Under the pieces are notes generated by a model. It was not told where the DNA came from and made no database searches. It was given only the letters and a program-made list of their open reading frames with translations. DNA of 64,000 nucleotides from Bacteroidaceae bacterium (GTDB lineage Bacteria; Bacteroidota; Bacteroidia; Bacteroidales; Bacteroidaceae): positions 1 to 64,000 of the forward strand of contig JAFUVE010000019.1 of the NCBI GenBank assembly GCA_017483765.1, read 5' to 3'. The translations under genes and the position numbers were made by a program. This document shows, one piece after another, positions 59,516 to 64,000 of this stretch. How positions within the stretch are numbered: position 1 is the stretch's first letter; each line of letters opens with the position of its first letter.

Positions 59516-60058
59516 TTAGAACCTGTATCCAATTCCGGCCATAGCGACGTGTGAATCGCCGAAGATGCCCGGCTGGTACTTATACTCACCAGAGATGAAC
59601 CAGTTTCCTGAGATGTTGTACTGGAGGCCAGCACCCAGCTGGATTCCAGTGTCCGTTGTGTTGTCGCCCTCCACTGTGATGGTTGATCCTCCGTCGGTTT
59701 CAGTGAAAGTCTCAGAATGAGCAAAAGCCACCGCGAATCCCAGTATCGGGTAGATCTTGAGGTATTCTCCGAGGTTGAAGAGATAGTGGATGTTGAATCC
59801 CAGCGTGAAATCAGAGATATGGTCCTTCATTGGATGATATACCCCCTCGAGCTCAGCCCTCCAGTGTTTAGAGAAGCTGTACTGTCCGAATGCCCCGATA
59901 CCGAACTGTGTTGTGGTCTCGTCCACATCCCAGTTGTCGAATTCCACTTTGGTGAATGTGGCGCCCGCCTTCAGTCCGACAGCAAAATCACCTTTCTCTT
60001 GAGCCTGTGCGCTGACAGCGAGCAGCATCACACACATTAGCAAAAATAATTTCTTCAT
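59516..60058 (-). CDS. Small outer-membrane beta-barrel protein
   Basis: 180 aa: a signal peptide (MKKLFLLMCVMLLAVSAQAQ) and about eight amphipathic strands (FAVGLKAGATFTKVEFDNWD, FGIGAFGQYSFSKHWRAELE, SDFTLGFNIHYLFNLGEYLK, GIQLGAGLQYNISGNWFISG) ending in MAGIGYRF with the terminal Phe expected of barrel proteins. It fits the OmpA-barrel-like (outer membrane protein beta-barrel) group common in Bacteroidota. No periplasmic domain. It lies just upstream of the unknown membrane protein gene on the same strand. Confidence 0.85.
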   Translation of the reverse strand: MKKLFLLMCVMLLAVSAQAQEKGDFAVGLKAGATFTKVEFDNWDVDETTTQFGIGAFGQYSFSKHWRAELEGVYHPMKDHISDFTLGFNIHYLFNLGEYLKIYPILGFAVAFAHSETFTETDGGSTITVEGDNTTDTGIQLGAGLQYNISGNWFISGEYKYQPGIFGDSHVAMAGIGYRF

Positions 60059-60096
60059 AACTACAAAAATTAAATGTTTAAATGTTAATTATTACA

Positions 60097-60239
60097 TAGG
60101 GTGTTTAGTTCTGTGCTCTGGATCAGCTGTCTTTTCCTGATACACATTCTAAGCTTATGATTTTCGGACATACATAAAGTAAGTCCCTACAGGTTGATGT
60201 CTTCAGAAGGACTTTCAGAACATCGAGCAGAACACCCTA
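60097..60239. repeat. 143-bp element with GGGTGTT/AACACCC ends
   Basis: TAGGGTGTT (60097-60105) and AACACCCTA (60231-60239) bound 143 bp that differ in the interior from the other MITE-like copies. The last CTA is the TAG stop codon of the LeuA-like gene on the minus strand, so the element abuts or supplies the 3' end of that gene. Confidence 0.6.
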
Positions 60240-61787
60240 ATAATTTTGTTCATTCTCCTCCACTTCGTTCTCAAGGATGTTGAGCATCTTGACCGTGGCT
60301 TTGATTGCCGCCTCAGTCTGGTCGGCGTCGAGTGCCCTCGTGCGGTATGTCTTGTCGTTGAAAGTCCAAGAGATGCTGGTCTGCACAAGTGCGTCGGTCC
60401 TTCCTCCCGGCGGAATGCTGACCGCGTAGTTGGTGAGCCACGGGAACTTTCGCTGGAGCTTGTCGCGGTAGATATGCCTGACGGCATGGATGAAGGCATC
60501 GTACATACCGTCTCCCATGGCGCTCTCCTCATACACCTCTCCGTTGATTTCCATCTTCACGCTGGCCATAGGCTTGAGTCCGTATGCCGTGGACACCATA
60601 TAGCTGAGGAGCTTGACGCGGTCCTCCGGTCCGCTGTGTTTGAGCACGTCGTTGATGATATACGGGAGGTCCTCCTGGGTGATGATCTGCTTCTTGTCGC
60701 CCAGCTCGATGATACGGTCTGTCACGCGCTTGGTCTGTTCGGGCGTGAGTTCCAGTCCCAGCTCCTCGAGGTTCTTGAGGATGTTGGCCTTTCCGCTGTT
60801 TTTTCCGAGCGCATACTCACGTTTCCGTCCGAACCGCTCGGGTAGCAGTTCGTTGCAGTATAGGTTGTTCTTGTTGTCGCCGTCGGCATGCACGCCAGCC
60901 ACCTGTGTGAAGACGCTCTCGCCGACAATGGGTTTGTTGGGCGGAACGGCAATGCCGCTGAATCCCTCCACGATACGTGCCGCGTCGTTGAGTTTGTCCT
61001 CGTTGACAGATGTGACGGCATGTAGATGGTCTTTGAGTGCGGCCTGCACGCTGGATAGCGGCGCGTTGCCAGCCCTCTCTCCCAGTCCGTTGATGGATGT
61101 GTGGATGCCTTTGCATCCGCTGCTGACTGCGGCAAGTGCGTTGGCCACGGCAAGGTCGTAGTCGTTGTGTGCGTGGAAGTCGAAATGCAGCTGTGGGAAC
61201 CACTCCACCATCTGGCCTACAAACTCCCTGACCTTGTCGGGGTTGAGCACTCCGAGTGTGTCGGGCAGCATGAATCGCTGTATTCCCGTGTCCTTGAGTG
61301 CGTCGACGAGGTCGTGGACATACTGCGGTGAGTCTTTCATCCCGTTGCTCCAGTCCTCGAGGTAGAGGTTGACGCTGATGCCTTTCGAGGCAGCATAGTC
61401 GACGCTCCGCTTGATGTCGTCCACATGTTCCTGGAGTGTCTTCTTGAGCTGGAAGGTGAGATGCTTGAGGGAGCCCTTGCTGAGGAGGTTCATCGTCGTG
61501 CATCCGCAGTCGTCGATCCAGTCGACGGATGTCTTTCCGTCGACAAAGCCCAACACTTCGACGCTCTGCAGCTTCCCGCTCTGCCTCGCCCAGCGGCATA
61601 TGGCTGTAACGGCCTCCTTCTCTCCCTCTGAGACACGAGCCGATGCGACTTCAATGCGGTCGACATTGACGTCTCTGAGGAGCATCCTGGCGATGCTCAA
61701 CTTCTCATGCGGCACGAACGACACTCCGTTTGTCTGCTCTCCGTCGCGCAGCGTCGTGTCCATGATTTCGATATTATTATTCAACAC
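60237..61787 (-). CDS. 2-isopropylmalate synthase/(R)-citramalate synthase family protein
   Basis: 516 aa with a GTG start at 61787; the first ATG (61763) would remove the first beta strand before DTTLRDGEQ, so GTG or the adjacent TTG is preferred. HMGL-like TIM barrel: MDTTLRDGEQTNGVSF, the metal-binding HxH in FHAHNDYDLAVANAL, and GLGERAGNAPLSSV. The C-terminal LeuA dimer/regulatory domain (residues about 385-510) ends with NILENEVEENEQNY. It condenses acetyl-CoA with a 2-oxo acid; whether 2-oxoisovalerate (leucine) or pyruvate (citramalate, isoleucine) cannot be told. Its place after leuC and leuD suits both. The stop codon overlaps a repeat element. Confidence 0.85.
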   Translation of the reverse strand: MLNNNIEIMDTTLRDGEQTNGVSFVPHEKLSIARMLLRDVNVDRIEVASARVSEGEKEAVTAICRWARQSGKLQSVEVLGFVDGKTSVDWIDDCGCTTMNLLSKGSLKHLTFQLKKTLQEHVDDIKRSVDYAASKGISVNLYLEDWSNGMKDSPQYVHDLVDALKDTGIQRFMLPDTLGVLNPDKVREFVGQMVEWFPQLHFDFHAHNDYDLAVANALAAVSSGCKGIHTSINGLGERAGNAPLSSVQAALKDHLHAVTSVNEDKLNDAARIVEGFSGIAVPPNKPIVGESVFTQVAGVHADGDNKNNLYCNELLPERFGRKREYALGKNSGKANILKNLEELGLELTPEQTKRVTDRIIELGDKKQIITQEDLPYIINDVLKHSGPEDRVKLLSYMVSTAYGLKPMASVKMEINGEVYEESAMGDGMYDAFIHAVRHIYRDKLQRKFPWLTNYAVSIPPGGRTDALVQTSISWTFNDKTYRTRALDADQTEAAIKATVKMLNILENEVEENEQNY

Positions 61788-61828
61788 GAATTTAAACGAA
61801 TTGTTTCTAATGCTATGTTAAAATGCTA

Positions 61829-62422
61829 TCAGCGGCTCTGTTCGTAAGCCTCGATTTTGTCCTTGTTTTCGAGGAGGAAGTCGATGTCGTCGAGCGCGTT
61901 CATGAGGCAGTATTTCTTGTAGCCGTTGATGTCGAAGTGCTCGGAGCGACCAGTAGCGAGGTTGGTGACCGTCTGGTTGGGCACGTCCACCTTCACCTCC
62001 ATCTTAGGATCGGCCTTGATGGATGCGAAGAGCTCCGCAAGGAATTCCTCACTGACCACGACCGGCAACACGAAGTTGTTGAGTTCGTTGTTCTTGTGGA
62101 TGTCGGCGAAGAAAGACGAGATGACGACGCGGAATCCATATCCAGCGATGGCCCATGCCGCATGCTCACGGCTGGATCCACTTCCGAAGTTCTTTCCTGC
62201 CACGAGGATTTCACCACCGTAAGTCGGGTCGTTGAGCACGAAGTCAGGCTTTGGATTGCCCTCCTTGTCGAATCGCCAGTCGCGGAAGAGGTTGTCGCCG
62301 AAGAATTTCTCGTCACGTGTGGTTGCCTTCAGGAATCGTGCCGGAATGATTTGGTCGGTGTCCACGTTCTCCAGCGGGAGCGGCACGCATGTGGACTGTA
62401 TAATATCGAATTTTTGTTTCAT
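61829..62422 (-). CDS. leuD: 3-isopropylmalate dehydratase small subunit
   Basis: 197 aa. Aconitase C-terminal swivel domain: [60 protein letters not shown]. With LeuC it isomerises 2-isopropylmalate to 3-isopropylmalate; it may also act on citramalate-derived substrates. Standard length. It lies 122 bases after leuC (the gap contains a double-hairpin repeat) and 41 bases before the LeuA-like gene. Confidence 0.95.
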   Translation of the reverse strand: MKQKFDIIQSTCVPLPLENVDTDQIIPARFLKATTRDEKFFGDNLFRDWRFDKEGNPKPDFVLNDPTYGGEILVAGKNFGSGSSREHAAWAIAGYGFRVVISSFFADIHKNNELNNFVLPVVVSEEFLAELFASIKADPKMEVKVDVPNQTVTNLATGRSEHFDINGYKKYCLMNALDDIDFLLENKDKIEAYEQSR

Positions 62423-62483
62423 TGATTTTTGGGGTTGAGAGTTTAGAGTTTAGAGTGAAGTTACTCTTTTTAGTTGAGAGGAA

Positions 62484-62533
62484 GGCCGTGCTTCGCCGGC
62501 CGAAAGTGCGGAACACGAGGTTCCGCCTACCTC
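62484..62533. repeat. GC-rich double-hairpin repeat between leuC and leuD
   Basis: GGCCGTGCTTCGCCGGCC followed by GCGGAAC-ACGAG-GTTCCGC and CTACCTC. It ends 11 bases from the leuC stop and could alter the leuC/leuD mRNA ratio. Confidence 0.75.
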
Positions 62534-62544
62534 CAGGCTATTGC

Positions 62545-63954
62545 CTAATTTTGGTTTTCCTTCATGAAGACGCGCGGGTCGGTGATGACGCCGGTGATGG
62601 CTGCAGCGGCCGCAGTGAGCGGAGAAGCCAGAATGGTGCGGGCGCCTGGTCCCTGTCGACCCTCGAAATTACGGTTGGACGTAGAGACAGACAGTTTTCC
62701 TGCCGGAATCTTGTCGTCGTTCATGGCCAGACAAGCCGAGCATCCCGGCTGTCGGATTTCGAAACCAGCAGCCTCGAGCACGCGGTCGAGTCCCTCCTCA
62801 TGAATCTGCTTGCTCACCATCCAGGATCCTGGTACGAGCCATGCCGTCACTCCGTCGGCCTTCTTCTTTCCTTTCACGAGATAGGTGAACATACGGAAGT
62901 CCTCTATACGTCCGTTGGTGCAAGCACCGAGGAAGACGTAGTCCACCTTCTTACCCAGGAGTTTCTCGCCTGGCTGGAATCCCATGTAGTCGAGCGACTT
63001 GATGAAAGAAGCCTGTCCAGCCTCATCGATGGAATCGAGTGTCGGCACCGCCTCGTTGATGCCCATGCCCATACCCGGGTTGGTACCGTAGGTGATCATC
63101 GGCTCGATGTCCTCAGCCTGGAAGGTCAGCTCCTTGTCGAAGACGGCGTCGTCTCCGCTCTTGAGCGTCTTCCAGTATTCCACTGCCTTGTCCCATTCCT
63201 CGCCCTTCGGCGCATACTCACGTCCTTTGAGATAGGCGAACGTCTTCTCGTCGGGTGCGATGAATCCTCCACGTGCCCCCATCTCGATCGAGAGGTTGCA
63301 GAGCGTGAGACGTCCCTCCATGCTGAGGTTGCGTACTGCAGAGCCCGCATATTCCACGAAATAGCCTGTTGCTCCGCTTGTAGTGAGTTTCGACATGAGG
63401 TATAGCGCGATGTCTTTGGCAGTCACACCCCATTTCAGTTGTCCCTCCACGTTGATACGCATGGACTTGGGTTTCTGCTGAAGGATGCACTGTGATGCCA
63501 TGACCATCTCCACCTCCGATGTGCCGATGCCGAACGCCACGGCTCCCACGGCCCCGTGGGTAGAAGTGTGAGAGTCACCGCACACGATGGTCATTCCCGG
63601 CAGGGAGAGTCCTCTTTCCGGTCCCACCACGTGTATAATACCGTTCTTGTCGTCCATCATTCCGAAGTGTGTGAGTCCGAAGTCCGCCGCGTTCTTGGCG
63701 AGCGTGTCCACCTGGGTCTTGCTGACCGGGTCCTCGATTGGCTTGTCCTGGTCGTGAGTCGGCGTGTTGTGGTCGGGCATGCAGAAGATCTGGTCTGGAC
63801 GCAGGCACTTGAGTCCACGTTGGCGCATGCCTTCGAAAGCCTGGGGAGACGTCACCTCATGGCAATAGAGGCGGTCGATATAAAGCTGAGTTGGTCCGTC
63901 CTCCACGTTCTGAACGACGTGGGCGTCCCATATTTTGTCGAATAATGTGTTCAT
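62545..63954 (-). CDS. leuC: 3-isopropylmalate dehydratase large subunit
   Basis: 469 aa, standard length. Aconitase-superfamily [4Fe-4S] enzyme: [35 protein letters not shown], and the cluster Cys residues in [14 protein letters not shown] and [14 protein letters not shown]. With LeuD it catalyses the second step of leucine synthesis. First of the three leu genes on the minus strand; its promoter lies close to or beyond the window end. leuB is not found in this window. Confidence 0.95.
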   Translation of the reverse strand: MNTLFDKIWDAHVVQNVEDGPTQLYIDRLYCHEVTSPQAFEGMRQRGLKCLRPDQIFCMPDHNTPTHDQDKPIEDPVSKTQVDTLAKNAADFGLTHFGMMDDKNGIIHVVGPERGLSLPGMTIVCGDSHTSTHGAVGAVAFGIGTSEVEMVMASQCILQQKPKSMRINVEGQLKWGVTAKDIALYLMSKLTTSGATGYFVEYAGSAVRNLSMEGRLTLCNLSIEMGARGGFIAPDEKTFAYLKGREYAPKGEEWDKAVEYWKTLKSGDDAVFDKELTFQAEDIEPMITYGTNPGMGMGINEAVPTLDSIDEAGQASFIKSLDYMGFQPGEKLLGKKVDYVFLGACTNGRIEDFRMFTYLVKGKKKADGVTAWLVPGSWMVSKQIHEEGLDRVLEAAGFEIRQPGCSACLAMNDDKIPAGKLSVSTSNRNFEGRQGPGARTILASPLTAAAAAITGVITDPRVFMKENQN

Positions 63955-64000
63955 GAGAGCTATTTACGATTTAGAAATTGACGATTTACTATTTATTTTT

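Overview
The window looks like a chromosomal segment of a Bacteroidales bacterium, most likely from the Prevotella/Segatella group. Several things point there. Promoters have the Bacteroidota form TTTG-N19-20-TAnnTTTG. There is a complete Bacteroidota-style division and cell wall (dcw) cluster. There are BspA-like and C10 (streptopain-like) surface proteins and plant-glycan enzymes. Many short GC-rich hairpin repeats sit between genes. The genus is inferred from gene content, not from a marker-gene comparison.

Layout. 1-14 kb: divergent surface and carbohydrate genes: a very large C10 peptidase with BspA repeats and dockerin repeats (minus), then a plus-strand run of a BspA-like dockerin protein, a GH106-type rhamnosidase and a PAP2-beta-barrel fusion, converging on a PL26-type rhamnogalacturonan exolyase. 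14.5-21 kb: an SH3b protein, a membrane-spanning Kelch/AraC regulator, a beta-helix protein and a repeat protein with dockerin repeats. The regulator and the beta-helix gene share an almost identical promoter module of about 75 bp, which suggests a small regulon. 21.4-23.4 kb: gyrB. 23.8-41.5 kb (minus): mraZ, rsmH, ftsL-like, ftsI, murE, mraY, murD, ftsW, murG, murC, ftsQ, ftsA, ftsZ; murF is absent.

41.9-48.2 kb: a cation-efflux gene, a lipoprotein and tRNA-Met(CAT), followed by a decayed integrative region. This holds a tyrosine recombinase interrupted by TGA, an IS256-like element and a HicA/HicB toxin-antitoxin pair. The IS sits exactly on the hicA start codon: its 8-bp target duplication AAAAAATG contains the ATG, so hicA is whole but cut off from its own promoter. 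48.3-55.6 kb: DUF4421 protein, MaoC-like hydratase, rplS, an NfeD/SPFH pair, mdh, a small HELIH protein and a TlpA-type thioredoxin. 55.8-60.1 kb: accessory genes bordered by MITE-like elements with GGGGTGTTC-type ends. 60.2-64 kb: leuC, leuD and a LeuA-family synthase.

The most unusual gene is the predicted lipoprotein at 55787-58414. It carries two tandem copies of a class II CCA-adding/poly(A) polymerase-like nucleotidyltransferase domain, both with GGxVRD and DxD motifs, in a protein that should sit outside the cytoplasm. The most unusual non-coding signal is a family of five 62-63 nt hairpin elements whose stems differ in sequence between loci but stay paired.
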